A stretch of 17,676 bases of DNA. Source: Myxococcales bacterium (GTDB taxonomy: Bacteria; Myxococcota_A; Polyangia; Haliangiales; J016). The notes beneath the pieces were generated by a model, which saw nothing but the letters and a program-made list of their open reading frames with translations, searched no databases and was not told the origin of the DNA. Positions 7,531-15,416 of the stretch are shown piece by piece (position 1 is the first letter of the stretch; the number at the start of each line of letters is the position of its first letter). The position numbers were made by a program, and so were the translations under genes. Location: contig JABAAV010000023.1 of NCBI GenBank assembly GCA_014238595.1, positions 1 through 17,676 on the forward strand, given 5' to 3'.

Positions 7531-8088
7531 ATGATGGATCTTATATCTCAGATAACCGTTAGTGGTTTAATGTTTTGGTTTCTTGCAGCTGTTACGATTG
7601 TAGGTGGACTTGGTGTTGCCTTGTCACAAAACATTTTATATTCTGGATTTTGTTTGATGATAACGCTTATTGGTGTCGCGGGATTATATTTGTTTTTAGG
7701 CGCAGATTTTGTTGGTGCCGTCCAGCTGATTGTTTATATCGGTGGTATTTTGGTTGTGATTTTATTTTCTGTGTTACTCACAAAACGTATTGGTGTAGAT
7801 AAAACAACAAGCAGTTGGATGAATCGTGGTGTGAGCGTTTTAGGCTGTTTGGCACTGTTAGGGATGTTATTGTTTTCTGTGACGAAAGCCACATGGCGTG
7901 TTACGGAAACTGTTTCAACACCAACGACGGCACGTATTGGTGATGGCTTGCTTCGCGAATATCTGTTTCCTTTTGAATTGATTTCGGTGGTTCTGTTAAT
8001 GTCTCTTGTTGGCGCTATGGTATTGGCACGTCGTGCTGCAAAAGATAATTCAGGACAACAACAAGATAGCATCGAAAGGTTGCAATAA
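7531..8088 (+). CDS. nuoJ: NADH-quinone oxidoreductase subunit J
   Basis: NuoJ is a membrane subunit between NuoH and the antiporter-like subunits. The 185-residue product has five predicted helices. Its helix 3 carries the conserved GADFVGAVQLIVYIGGILVV block (about 57-76), with Tyr69 in the position of the pi-bulge helix that takes part in conformational coupling. Between helices 4 and 5 (about 121-145) lies a polar, Thr-rich segment, and a hydrophilic Gln-rich tail follows helix 5. Length is close to family norms. It starts 21 nt after nuoI. Two ATGs in tandem (7531, 7534) are equally possible starts. Confidence 0.95.
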   Translation: MMDLISQITVSGLMFWFLAAVTIVGGLGVALSQNILYSGFCLMITLIGVAGLYLFLGADFVGAVQLIVYIGGILVVILFSVLLTKRIGVDKTTSSWMNRGVSVLGCLALLGMLLFSVTKATWRVTETVSTPTTARIGDGLLREYLFPFELISVVLLMSLVGAMVLARRAAKDNSGQQQDSIERLQ

Positions 8089-8104
8089 TCCCATGGAAGC
8101 CGTC

Positions 8105-8413
8105 ATGAATATCGGAATAGAACATTACCTTATTGTGTCTTCATTTTTGTTTGTCATTGGAATGTACACAGTGGCAACACGACGACATGCTGTTGCCATT
8201 TTGATGGGTGTGGAATTGTTGTTAAACAGTGCTTCGATAAACTTTGTTGCATTTTCTCACTTTGTAGAAGGTGGTATTTCGGGATATGTCTTTTCGTTAT
8301 TTATTATTGTGCTTGCGGCAGCCGAAGCAGCCGTTGCTTTAGCAATTGTGTTGTCACTTTTTCGCAACACCAATACGGTTGATGTGACCGAGTCGGTAAC
8401 ACTCCAAGGATAA
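8105..8413 (+). CDS. nuoK: NADH-quinone oxidoreductase subunit K
   Basis: NuoK is a small three-helix subunit resembling MrpC that contributes to the proton path next to NuoJ. The chosen frame encodes 102 residues, matching the usual size of about 100. The two conserved membrane glutamates are present: E37 (MGVELLLNS) and E74 (AAAEAAVALA). ATG 8105 is preceded by GGAAG 5 nt upstream and gives the typical NuoK N-terminus. ATG 8093 adds four residues and is a weaker option, with AAAGG 13 nt away. The open frame extends further back to 8006, but that part only overlaps the end of nuoJ in another frame and does not resemble NuoK. nuoL follows after 3 nt. Confidence 0.94.
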   Translation: MNIGIEHYLIVSSFLFVIGMYTVATRRHAVAILMGVELLLNSASINFVAFSHFVEGGISGYVFSLFIIVLAAAEAAVALAIVLSLFRNTNTVDVTESVTLQG

Positions 8414-8416
8414 CGA

Positions 8417-10708
8417 ATGTCTGCCGATGCCTTATATACAGTAGCGATTCCAAAACTTGTTGAACTAGACAATCTTTGGTTGATCGTGCTGTTTCCTTTT
8501 CTAGGTGCAGTGATTAATGGATTGTTAGGTCGTCAATTACAGGCCAAATTCGGAAAATCAATCATTCATTATATAGCCATTGGGATGATGCTCTGTTCGT
8601 TCGCTGTTGCGATCATTGCCTTTGCACAAATACTAACAGCCGATGATATTGCTATTGTTTCACAAGCCTTTCCAATGATTGACATTGGATGGTTGTCTGT
8701 AAATTTTGCACTATATTTTGATCCGTTGAGCGTTGTCTTAGCGTTAATCATCACGGGTATCGGGACATTAATTCATGTGTATTCTACGGGATACATGAAA
8801 GACGATCCTGCCTATTGGCGTTTTTTCTGCTATCTCAATTTGTTTATCTTTTCCATGCTCTTGCTTGTCTTGGGCGATTCTTTTGTCTTGATGTTTTTTG
8901 GCTGGGAAGGGGTCGGTCTTTGTTCTTATTTGTTGATTGGATTTTGGTACAAAGACATGAAAAAAGCGACGGCTGGATTTAAAGCGTTTGTGGTCAATCG
9001 TATTGGTGATTTTGCGTTTATTACAGGTCTGTTCTTTTTATTTTGGGGGCTTGGTGGTCATTGGAATCAAAACAATAACTATGATGTTCATAGCAATCGA
9101 AGTTATGAAGCGATACCTGTTGCATCAGATGCAACCTCTGTTGACCGATTGACATCACAAGACAATAAAGAACTTGTTTCACAAATGCCTTCTGTCGTTT
9201 TCCGTGACATCGAAAAGCAGATGACATTGTCTGTGCGATCAGCCGAAACAGGTGCGATACAAAAACCATTTGCAGATGCCTTGACCGAGCAAACCGTAGG
9301 TGGAATTCCACTGGTCTTTTTGATTTGCTTTCTCTTTTTCTTAGGGGCTTGTGGTAAATCAGCACAGATTCCATTGTATGTCTGGCTGCCCGATGCCATG
9401 GCAGGACCAACACCGGTTTCTGCATTAATCCATGCAGCCACGATGGTAACCGCAGGCATTTACATGATCGTTCGTCTTAATTTTTTGTTTGTTTTATCAC
9501 CAGGGGTCATGACAGTCATTGCTTTAGTCGGTGCTTGTACAGCCTTGTTTGCTGCGACAATCGGCATGGTTCAGCATGATCTCAAAAAGGTTCTTGCCTA
9601 TTCTACGATATCCCAACTTGGGTTTATGTTTCTTGGTGTTGGTGTCGGTGCATGGTGGGCTGCAGTCTTTCACTTATTGACCCATGCCTGTTTCAAGGCT
9701 TGTTTGTTTTTAGGAGCAGGGTCGGTGATTCATAGTATGGGATTTTTGAAATCTCACGACAAATCAGATGACACAGAAGATAATTCAATACAAACAGAAC
9801 CAACCCATGCTTCAGTAGAAGAAAAACCTTCTCCGACCGATCCACAGGATATGCGAAACATGGGTGGTCTTGGTGTGATTATGTCACACACACGACGAAC
9901 CTATTTAATTGCTTGTCTGGCGATTGCAGGGTTTCCTGTTGCAGCAGGTTTTTATTCAAAGGATGAAATTTTATGGAAGGCGATGTCCAATGGGCAAACC
10001 TTTATCCCAGGATGGATATTATGGTCCATCGGATTTGTTGCTGCGGGATGTACGTCGTTTTATATGTTTAGAAGTTATTATATGGTTTTTTATGGTGCCC
10101 CTCCTTCAGAACAATGTCAAAAGCATGCCCATGAATCGCCACGATCAATGATCCATGTACTGTGGGTGTTGGCAGGTGCATCGATTGTGACGGCTGTTTT
10201 AGGACTGCCGCATTTAATCACGGGTGTTGATGCTATTTTTGCACAATGGTTAGCACCCATGACAGCGCCATTTGTTTCAACGACAGGCGTTGCAAGTGCG
10301 GCATGGCTAGAGGGAATTTTGATTGTCGCATCTATTGGCATTGCCGTCATAGGATGGTTGATAGCCAAACATTTTTATCACTCGACGCATGCGTCCATGG
10401 AAAAACGTCAACAGTGGTATCAACAGTTTCGATTGGTTCACCATACGCTTTATAACAAATATTGGATTGATGAATTATATCAAATGACATGGGTGCGTGG
10501 CTTTAAAAGCCTGTCCCATGGTGTGGCTACGGTAGATAAGTTTGTTGTCGGTCTGGTTATTAATGGCGGCAGCAAAAAATTAGGGCAAGCATTTCATAAG
10601 TTTGCACAAGTACTTCGATTACATCAAACAGGGTATGTCAACAATTATGCCTATGGTATTGCCATTGGTACTGTTGTCTTAGTGCTTGTTGCACAGGCTT
10701 GGTTCTAA
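8417..10708 (+). CDS. nuoL: NADH-quinone oxidoreductase subunit L with two large loop insertions
   Basis: NuoL is the distal antiporter-like proton-pumping subunit. The 763-residue protein has the full ion-pump set: E164 (FFGWEGVGLCSYLL, TM5), K314 (GKSAQIPL, TM7), H339 (SALIHAATM, TM8) and K515 (GFYSKDEIL, TM12). The C-terminal part has a segment suited to the lateral helix HL and a last membrane helix. It is about 150 residues longer than E. coli NuoL. The extra length lies mainly in an approximately 80-residue polar segment (about 214-296) between TM6 and TM7, on the periplasmic side by the known topology, and an acidic segment (about 441-476, rich in D/E/S/T/P) between TM11 and TM12 on the cytoplasmic side. 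A good Shine-Dalgarno, AAGGA at 8406-8410, sits 6 nt before the ATG. Its TAA abuts the nuoM start. Confidence 0.96.
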   Translation: MSADALYTVAIPKLVELDNLWLIVLFPFLGAVINGLLGRQLQAKFGKSIIHYIAIGMMLCSFAVAIIAFAQILTADDIAIVSQAFPMIDIGWLSVNFALYFDPLSVVLALIITGIGTLIHVYSTGYMKDDPAYWRFFCYLNLFIFSMLLLVLGDSFVLMFFGWEGVGLCSYLLIGFWYKDMKKATAGFKAFVVNRIGDFAFITGLFFLFWGLGGHWNQNNNYDVHSNRSYEAIPVASDATSVDRLTSQDNKELVSQMPSVVFRDIEKQMTLSVRSAETGAIQKPFADALTEQTVGGIPLVFLICFLFFLGACGKSAQIPLYVWLPDAMAGPTPVSALIHAATMVTAGIYMIVRLNFLFVLSPGVMTVIALVGACTALFAATIGMVQHDLKKVLAYSTISQLGFMFLGVGVGAWWAAVFHLLTHACFKACLFLGAGSVIHSMGFLKSHDKSDDTEDNSIQTEPTHASVEEKPSPTDPQDMRNMGGLGVIMSHTRRTYLIACLAIAGFPVAAGFYSKDEILWKAMSNGQTFIPGWILWSIGFVAAGCTSFYMFRSYYMVFYGAPPSEQCQKHAHESPRSMIHVLWVLAGASIVTAVLGLPHLITGVDAIFAQWLAPMTAPFVSTTGVASAAWLEGILIVASIGIAVIGWLIAKHFYHSTHASMEKRQQWYQQFRLVHHTLYNKYWIDELYQMTWVRGFKSLSHGVATVDKFVVGLVINGGSKKLGQAFHKFAQVLRLHQTGYVNNYAYGIAIGTVVLVLVAQAWF

Positions 10709-12751
10709 ATGATGAAAGCTTTTGTCAACACATTGTTCTATGGACTGTCCGTTGCCGTCATCGCTGTGATGGGTGGATCAACAGCAGCTGCCCAATCCCA
10801 AGGAAGTCAAGTTGTGTTGTCATCAGGTCATGTTGATTTTGGTCAAGGACAAGACACACAATCACAAAGTATTAAGGTGATTAATAACGGTGATTCTTCA
10901 GCAAAAATTGTTCAAGTGACGATTATTGAAGAAGGGTTTAACGAACGACGACGCCACAACAACAAAGCAACACCTGTTTTTTCTATTACAAAAAATATTC
11001 CCAAAACCATTAATGCAGGTGAAACCAGTGACATCGTTGTTCAATTTTCGCAACCCCAAGGACATTCATCTCAACAGTTTTTTGGCGCAGTTCAATTGAA
11101 GATCATTGATGAAGACGCTTCTGATCCTTATTTTATTTCGTTTGGTCTTCAATCTGGTGGCTCATGGTTTGAACGCAACATACTTGTCTTAATGTTGTTG
11201 GCTCCAGCAATAGGCTTGTTGTTATTGTTTGCTGTTCCTAAACAACGTGACGTTCTTTGTCGCTATGTTACGTTGGGTGCAAGTGGATTGGTTTTTGTGT
11301 TGGCCATAGCACTTTATGCGATGTTTGATCCTCAATTGGGTGTCGGACAAGGCAATTGGGGCTTGCAATTTGTCACACATACGTCATGGATTCGTGCGCT
11401 TAATATTGAATTTTTCTTAGGAGTTGATGGCTTATCTATTTTAATGGTGCTTCTTACTGCATTCATTTCATTCATTGCATGTATTTCTAGTTGGACAATA
11501 AGCAAACACATTCGCGGTTACATGATGATGATTCTTCTGGTTGAAATTGGAATGCTCGGAACATTTGTGGCATTGGATTTCTTTTTGTTCTATGTCTTTT
11601 GGGAAATTATGCTCATCCCAATGTTCTTCTTAATTGCCATTTGGGGGGGAGAGAAAAAAGAATCTGCCGCGATTAAATTTTTCCTTTATGGATTTATTGG
11701 CTCGATATTAATGTTAGTGAGTCTTGTTGCGCTGTATTTTAATTCGGGCGGTGAAAGTTTACTCATAGCAAATCAGCCGCTTGCATTAATTGATGGAACA
11801 CCTGTGAAACATACGTTTGATTTAATGAAGCTAACGTATCTGCATGACTTTACGCAAAGCCCCATGCTTTTAGGTGTCGATTTTACGTATTTAGTTTGGA
11901 TTTTATTGTTTGGTGCCTTTGCCATTAAAGTGCCCATTGTTCCGTTACATACATGGCTTCCTGAAGCACATGTTGAAGCCCCCACCGCTGTCTCTGTCAT
12001 TCTTGCAGGTGTTTTGTTGAAGATGGGTATTTATGGAATGTTCCGACTCAATTATTCTATTTTGCCTGACGCAACACAAGATGCAGCTATATTTGTGGCG
12101 ATGTTTGGTGTGATTAATATTTTATATGGTGCGTTCTGTGCCTTTAAACAAACAGATTTAAAAAAATTGATTGCTTATTCTTCCGTCAGTCATATGGGGT
12201 TTTGTCTATTGGGTATGGCAGCGTTAACCAACTATGGTATCACCGGATCGATGATGCAGTTGTTTAGCCATGGCATTATTACAGCGATGCTTTTCTTGTT
12301 GGTGGGTGTTATTTATGACAGAACACACACACGAGAGATTGCAGCCTTTGGTGGTTTCGCTACGAAAATGCCTTGGTATGCTGCCTTCTTTGGTTTCGCA
12401 TTTATGGCATCGTTAGGTCTCCCTGGACTGTCAGGGTTTGTTGGCGAGTTGCTCGTTTTTATTGGTGCATTCCCTGTGTTTCGAAGTTTCGTCATCGTAG
12501 CTGCACTCGGTGTTGTGTTGACTGCTGTGTATCATTTATGGGCGATGCAACGCGTCCTGTTTGGTGCCTATGATAGCAAATGGGATTCGGCAACACGGCA
12601 TGATTTAGATAGACGTGAAACAATCATGTTACTTCCGTTAGCTGTATTGGTATTGCTGATTGGATTTTATCCGATTGTGACATTGGATTTGATAGAACAC
12701 AGTATCAGTGATTTGTTAAATTTCTATAACGGGACTACTTCGGGCTTTTGA
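10709..12751 (+). CDS. nuoM: NuoM fused to a signal peptide and Ig-like (ASH-type) periplasmic domain
   Basis: NuoM is a proton-pumping antiporter-like subunit, usually about 500 residues. This one has 680. From about residue 156 it is a normal NuoM with E299 (FWEIMLIP, TM5), K407 (AIKVPIVPLHTWLPEAH, TM7), K438 (VLLKMGIYG, TM8) and E580 (GFVGELLVF, TM12). Residues 1-28 look like a cleavable signal peptide (hydrophobic core, then STAAA before QSQ). Residues about 33-147 form a beta-sandwich-like domain of the ASH/choice-of-anchor type: VDFGQG, IKVINNGDSSAKIVQVTI, FSITKNIP, then INAGETSDIVVQFSQPQG. NuoM has its N-terminus in the periplasm, so the added domain would be exported. The frame is continuous, and ATG 10709 or 10712 directly follows the nuoL stop without a clear Shine-Dalgarno, suggesting coupling. 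Whether the signal peptide is cut is unknown; if not, it adds a membrane anchor. Confidence 0.94.
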   Translation: MMKAFVNTLFYGLSVAVIAVMGGSTAAAQSQGSQVVLSSGHVDFGQGQDTQSQSIKVINNGDSSAKIVQVTIIEEGFNERRRHNNKATPVFSITKNIPKTINAGETSDIVVQFSQPQGHSSQQFFGAVQLKIIDEDASDPYFISFGLQSGGSWFERNILVLMLLAPAIGLLLLFAVPKQRDVLCRYVTLGASGLVFVLAIALYAMFDPQLGVGQGNWGLQFVTHTSWIRALNIEFFLGVDGLSILMVLLTAFISFIACISSWTISKHIRGYMMMILLVEIGMLGTFVALDFFLFYVFWEIMLIPMFFLIAIWGGEKKESAAIKFFLYGFIGSILMLVSLVALYFNSGGESLLIANQPLALIDGTPVKHTFDLMKLTYLHDFTQSPMLLGVDFTYLVWILLFGAFAIKVPIVPLHTWLPEAHVEAPTAVSVILAGVLLKMGIYGMFRLNYSILPDATQDAAIFVAMFGVINILYGAFCAFKQTDLKKLIAYSSVSHMGFCLLGMAALTNYGITGSMMQLFSHGIITAMLFLLVGVIYDRTHTREIAAFGGFATKMPWYAAFFGFAFMASLGLPGLSGFVGELLVFIGAFPVFRSFVIVAALGVVLTAVYHLWAMQRVLFGAYDSKWDSATRHDLDRRETIMLLPLAVLVLLIGFYPIVTLDLIEHSISDLLNFYNGTTSGF

Positions 12752-12760
12752 TAAAAACAT

Positions 12761-14299
12761 ATGGGTAAAGAAACCATCATAAACAACAGTGTCGCCACCG
12801 TAGATTCCATGTTTTGGATTATGCCAGAATTGATTCTTGTCGGTGGTACGTTACTGATTTTATTGCTTGATTTATTTTGCGGTAAAAAATCACGTGCTGC
12901 TTTGGTTGCAGTTGTTACCTTGTTCTTGAGTGGTGTGGCGTTGTGTCTGACCCATTCACAAACACCACAGATGTTGTTTGAGGGCATGATTGTTCGTGAT
13001 CCCTTTTCTGACTTTTGGAAGATATTGTTTTTAATTGCAGCGGCTTCTTGTGGCATTCTTGCAAGTAGCTCCCGTGAAACGTTGTCGCCACAAAGAGATA
13101 GTACCGCAGAGTTTTATGCCTTAATGCTTGCCAGTACCGTTGGCTTGTTTGTCATGGTCTCGGCGCATGATTTATTGATTGCCTATGTTGGTCTTGAGTT
13201 TGTTTCGATTCTTGGTTTTGTGTTGGTCGGATATAAAAAACACAATCGGGGCTCTTCAGAAGCTGCATTGAAATATGCGGTGTACAGTGGCGTTGCTTCA
13301 AGTGTGATGTTGTATGGGTTTTCACTGCTTTATGGCATGGCCACAACAACATCGTTTACCGGGCTTGGGATGTTTCCTTTTGCGGAAGTGTCACCTGATG
13401 TTCTTATCATTGCCATTATTTTTGTGTTGGCAGGGTTTGGTTATAAGATGGCAGTCGTTCCTTTTCATCAATGGTGTCCGGATGTTTATCAAGGTGCACC
13501 CACATTAGTCACAGCATTCCTTTCGGTGGCACCCAAAGCAGCAGGGTTTGCGTTATTGACACGGTTTGTGTGGAAAGTCTTGATGCCAGACATGATGCCT
13601 GATTCATTGTGGCTGATTGTGTTTGGTATTGTGGCAATGGTTACCATGACGATTGGTAATTTGATGGCATTGGTACAAACCAATATTAAGCGACTGTTAG
13701 CCTATTCTTCTATTGCTCATGCCGGGACAGCGTTGCTTGGATTGCTTGCGTTTATGGCAGGACACAATCAATCTGGTTTGATCTCGCCAGAAATGGCACT
13801 CGGCCTGACTGCCATGATGTTTTATTTTGTTGTGTATATGCTGATGAACATTGGTTTTTTGTCCGTGATTCATTGTGTTTCAGAACAAGGTGTTGGCGAA
13901 TCACTGTGCGACTATCACAAACTTGGATATCGTGCGCCGTATCTTGCCGGTGTTGGTGCTTTGTTTTTAGTAGCGCTTGCAGGGTTGCCTCCTACCGCAG
14001 GATTTGGTGGTAAGTTTTTAATTTTTACATCTCTGTTTGATAAAGGAAACAGTTTTCTTTATGGCGTTGCTTTTGTCGGATTGATTAATATTGTTATTTC
14101 ACTGTTTTATTACGCAGGCATTTTGAAGGTGATGTATCTAGGTCATCCACAGGGTAATGATGATGACATTGGAAAACCATTAATCTTTGATAGAAGACAT
14201 CAATCTATCGTTATTCCATTTGCCACACTACTTTTGTTTTTTGGTGTGTTTTGGAATCCTCTGATCGAATACACAGAGCGCATGTTGCTTCTGTGGTAA
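12761..14299 (+). CDS. nuoN: NADH-quinone oxidoreductase subunit N
   Basis: NuoN is the proximal antiporter-like proton-pumping subunit. The 512-residue protein has E146 (IAYVGLEFVSILGF, TM5), K229 (GFGYKMAVVPFHQW, TM7), K259 (SVAPKAAGFALL, TM8) and K418 (TAGFGGKFLIF, TM12), the expected charged residues of NuoN. Length is near normal and no large insertion is seen, in contrast to NuoL and NuoM. The first 16 residues (to Met17) are hydrophilic and may not be translated: neither ATG 12761 nor the internal ATG 12809 has a strong ribosome-binding site. It is the last gene of the operon, 9 nt after nuoM. Confidence 0.95.
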   Translation: MGKETIINNSVATVDSMFWIMPELILVGGTLLILLLDLFCGKKSRAALVAVVTLFLSGVALCLTHSQTPQMLFEGMIVRDPFSDFWKILFLIAAASCGILASSSRETLSPQRDSTAEFYALMLASTVGLFVMVSAHDLLIAYVGLEFVSILGFVLVGYKKHNRGSSEAALKYAVYSGVASSVMLYGFSLLYGMATTTSFTGLGMFPFAEVSPDVLIIAIIFVLAGFGYKMAVVPFHQWCPDVYQGAPTLVTAFLSVAPKAAGFALLTRFVWKVLMPDMMPDSLWLIVFGIVAMVTMTIGNLMALVQTNIKRLLAYSSIAHAGTALLGLLAFMAGHNQSGLISPEMALGLTAMMFYFVVYMLMNIGFLSVIHCVSEQGVGESLCDYHKLGYRAPYLAGVGALFLVALAGLPPTAGFGGKFLIFTSLFDKGNSFLYGVAFVGLINIVISLFYYAGILKVMYLGHPQGNDDDIGKPLIFDRRHQSIVIPFATLLLFFGVFWNPLIEYTERMLLLW

Positions 14300-14387
14300 T
14301 TATTTCAACAGGTGTTTGCCTATATCAAGAGGCCTTTAAGACAGCGCCATTAAGAGACGTCTTGTTAAGCACTTGTATAAAAAAGCG
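14300..14387. other. Convergent intergenic gap between nuoN and korB
   Basis: The nuo and kor operons converge here, so both must end transcription in or near this 88-bp gap. I see no strong hairpin with a T-tract. The best dyads are weak: AAGAC/GTCTT with a 16-nt loop, and the palindrome AGACGTCT (about 14355-14362) with no loop. An A6 run lies at 14379-14384, which reads as T6 on the minus strand. TTAAG occurs at 14336, 14350, 14365 and 14388, the last overlapping the korB stop codon. Confidence 0.5.
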
Positions 14388-15413
14388 TTAAGAAACAGTC
14401 CAAGTAGAGCCAGCCGTAAATAGTTTTTGCAAATCAACATCGCGTTGTGCATGGCTTTTTTCTTGAATAAGCGCGTCATAAGACGGGATATCTTGTCGAT
14501 GAAGAACGCCTAGGGGTACAGGGAAATCAGGATGGCGCATTTGACTCAACATAAAGGCATAGGTTGTATTACCTTGTTCATTATGGACGACAATATCTTT
14601 GAGCGGTGTTTGATTTGCGCCATCACCAACATCAACAATGTGAGGCATACAATCATTGGAGATCGTGATGCCTTTATTATCTCCAAACAAAAGAGGTTCT
14701 CCATGGGTTAGTTTAAGTTGATTATCCGACTTTGTTGCTCTGTTCGTCACAGATGAAAAGGCACCGTCATTAAATACATGGCAGTTTTGGAGAATTTCGA
14801 CAAACGATCCCCCTTGATGATCATAGGCTTGTTTCATGAGTGCTTGTAATTCTTTAATTTCAACATCAACGCCACGACCGATAAATGTTGCGTTGGCACC
14901 TAAAGCAAATGACAAGGGATTGACAGGTCTATCCACCGATCCTTCAGGTGTTGATTTTGTTTTTTTACCAATCTCCGATGTTGGGGAATATTGTCCTTTT
15001 GTTAATCCATAAATTTGATTGTTAAACAATAAAATATTGATATTCATATTACGACGCAAGGCATGAAGAAGATGATTGCCACCAATACTAAGACCATCGC
15101 CGTCACCTGTAACAACCCACACAGATAAATCAGGACGTGCAATTTTAAGTCCCGATGCAATGGCAGGGGCGCGTCCATGAATGGTGTGAAATCCATAGGT
15201 GTTCATGTAGTAAGGAAAGCGACTTGAACATCCGATACCTGAAATGAAAACAATATCTTCACGAGGGAGCCCAAGATCGGGCATCAATCCTTGGACAGCT
15301 TTTAAGATAGCGTAATCGCCGCACCCAGGACACCAGCGCACATCTTGATTCGATGCAAAATCTTTTTTGGTTAATACAGATTCCGAAGGAGTGGCAGGGG
15401 TTGTTGTCGTCAT
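14388..15413 (-). CDS. korB: 2-oxoacid:ferredoxin oxidoreductase, beta subunit (2-oxoglutarate type)
   Basis: KorB holds thiamine diphosphate and one [4Fe-4S] cluster. With KorA it converts 2-oxoglutarate (or another 2-oxoacid) and CoA to acyl-CoA and CO2 while reducing ferredoxin. The 341-residue protein has the cluster-binding cysteines C28 and C31 (WCPGCGDY), C62 (GIGCSSR) and C211 (QNCHVFN), with spacing as in characterised enzymes of the family. The thiamine diphosphate motif starts at G103 (GDGDGLSIGGNHLLHALRR) and ends at NNQIYGLT (131-138). The start lies 3 nt after the korA stop, with AAGG about 9 nt upstream inside korA. No separate ferredoxin-like delta subunit gene is present. Substrate choice cannot be settled from sequence alone; 2-oxoglutarate is favoured by overall similarity of the motifs. 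Confidence 0.94.
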   Translation of the reverse strand: MTTTTPATPSESVLTKKDFASNQDVRWCPGCGDYAILKAVQGLMPDLGLPREDIVFISGIGCSSRFPYYMNTYGFHTIHGRAPAIASGLKIARPDLSVWVVTGDGDGLSIGGNHLLHALRRNMNINILLFNNQIYGLTKGQYSPTSEIGKKTKSTPEGSVDRPVNPLSFALGANATFIGRGVDVEIKELQALMKQAYDHQGGSFVEILQNCHVFNDGAFSSVTNRATKSDNQLKLTHGEPLLFGDNKGITISNDCMPHIVDVGDGANQTPLKDIVVHNEQGNTTYAFMLSQMRHPDFPVPLGVLHRQDIPSYDALIQEKSHAQRDVDLQKLFTAGSTWTVS

Positions 15414-15416
15414 GAG

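Noticed and set aside
7734..8072. 112-codon open frame antisense to nuoJ
   Set aside because: nuoJ is unmistakable on the other strand; the antisense product is Thr/Asn-rich without motifs.
8006..8104. Extended N-terminus of NuoK overlapping nuoJ
   Set aside because: The extra residues come from the nuoJ coding region in another frame; NuoK proteins start near 8105 and a ribosome-binding site supports this.
9021..9459. Two overlapping antisense frames across the NuoL loop insertion
   Set aside because: I considered whether the NuoL insertion might hide a separate gene. Both antisense products lack motifs and the NuoL frame is continuous through the insertion.
12724..13056. 110-codon frame antisense to the nuoM-nuoN junction
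   Set aside because: It overlaps two real genes and has no start signal or recognisable domain.
2284..14299. Group 4 NiFe hydrogenase, Mrp antiporter or Fpo complex instead of complex I
   Set aside because: NuoD lacks nickel-binding CxxC pairs and keeps the quinone-site His and Tyr; NuoA, NuoC and NuoJ/K are of complex I type.
14355..14384. Intrinsic terminator in the convergent gap
   Set aside because: The palindrome AGACGTCT has no loop and the only T-tract (minus strand, 14384-14379) is not preceded by a GC-rich stem.
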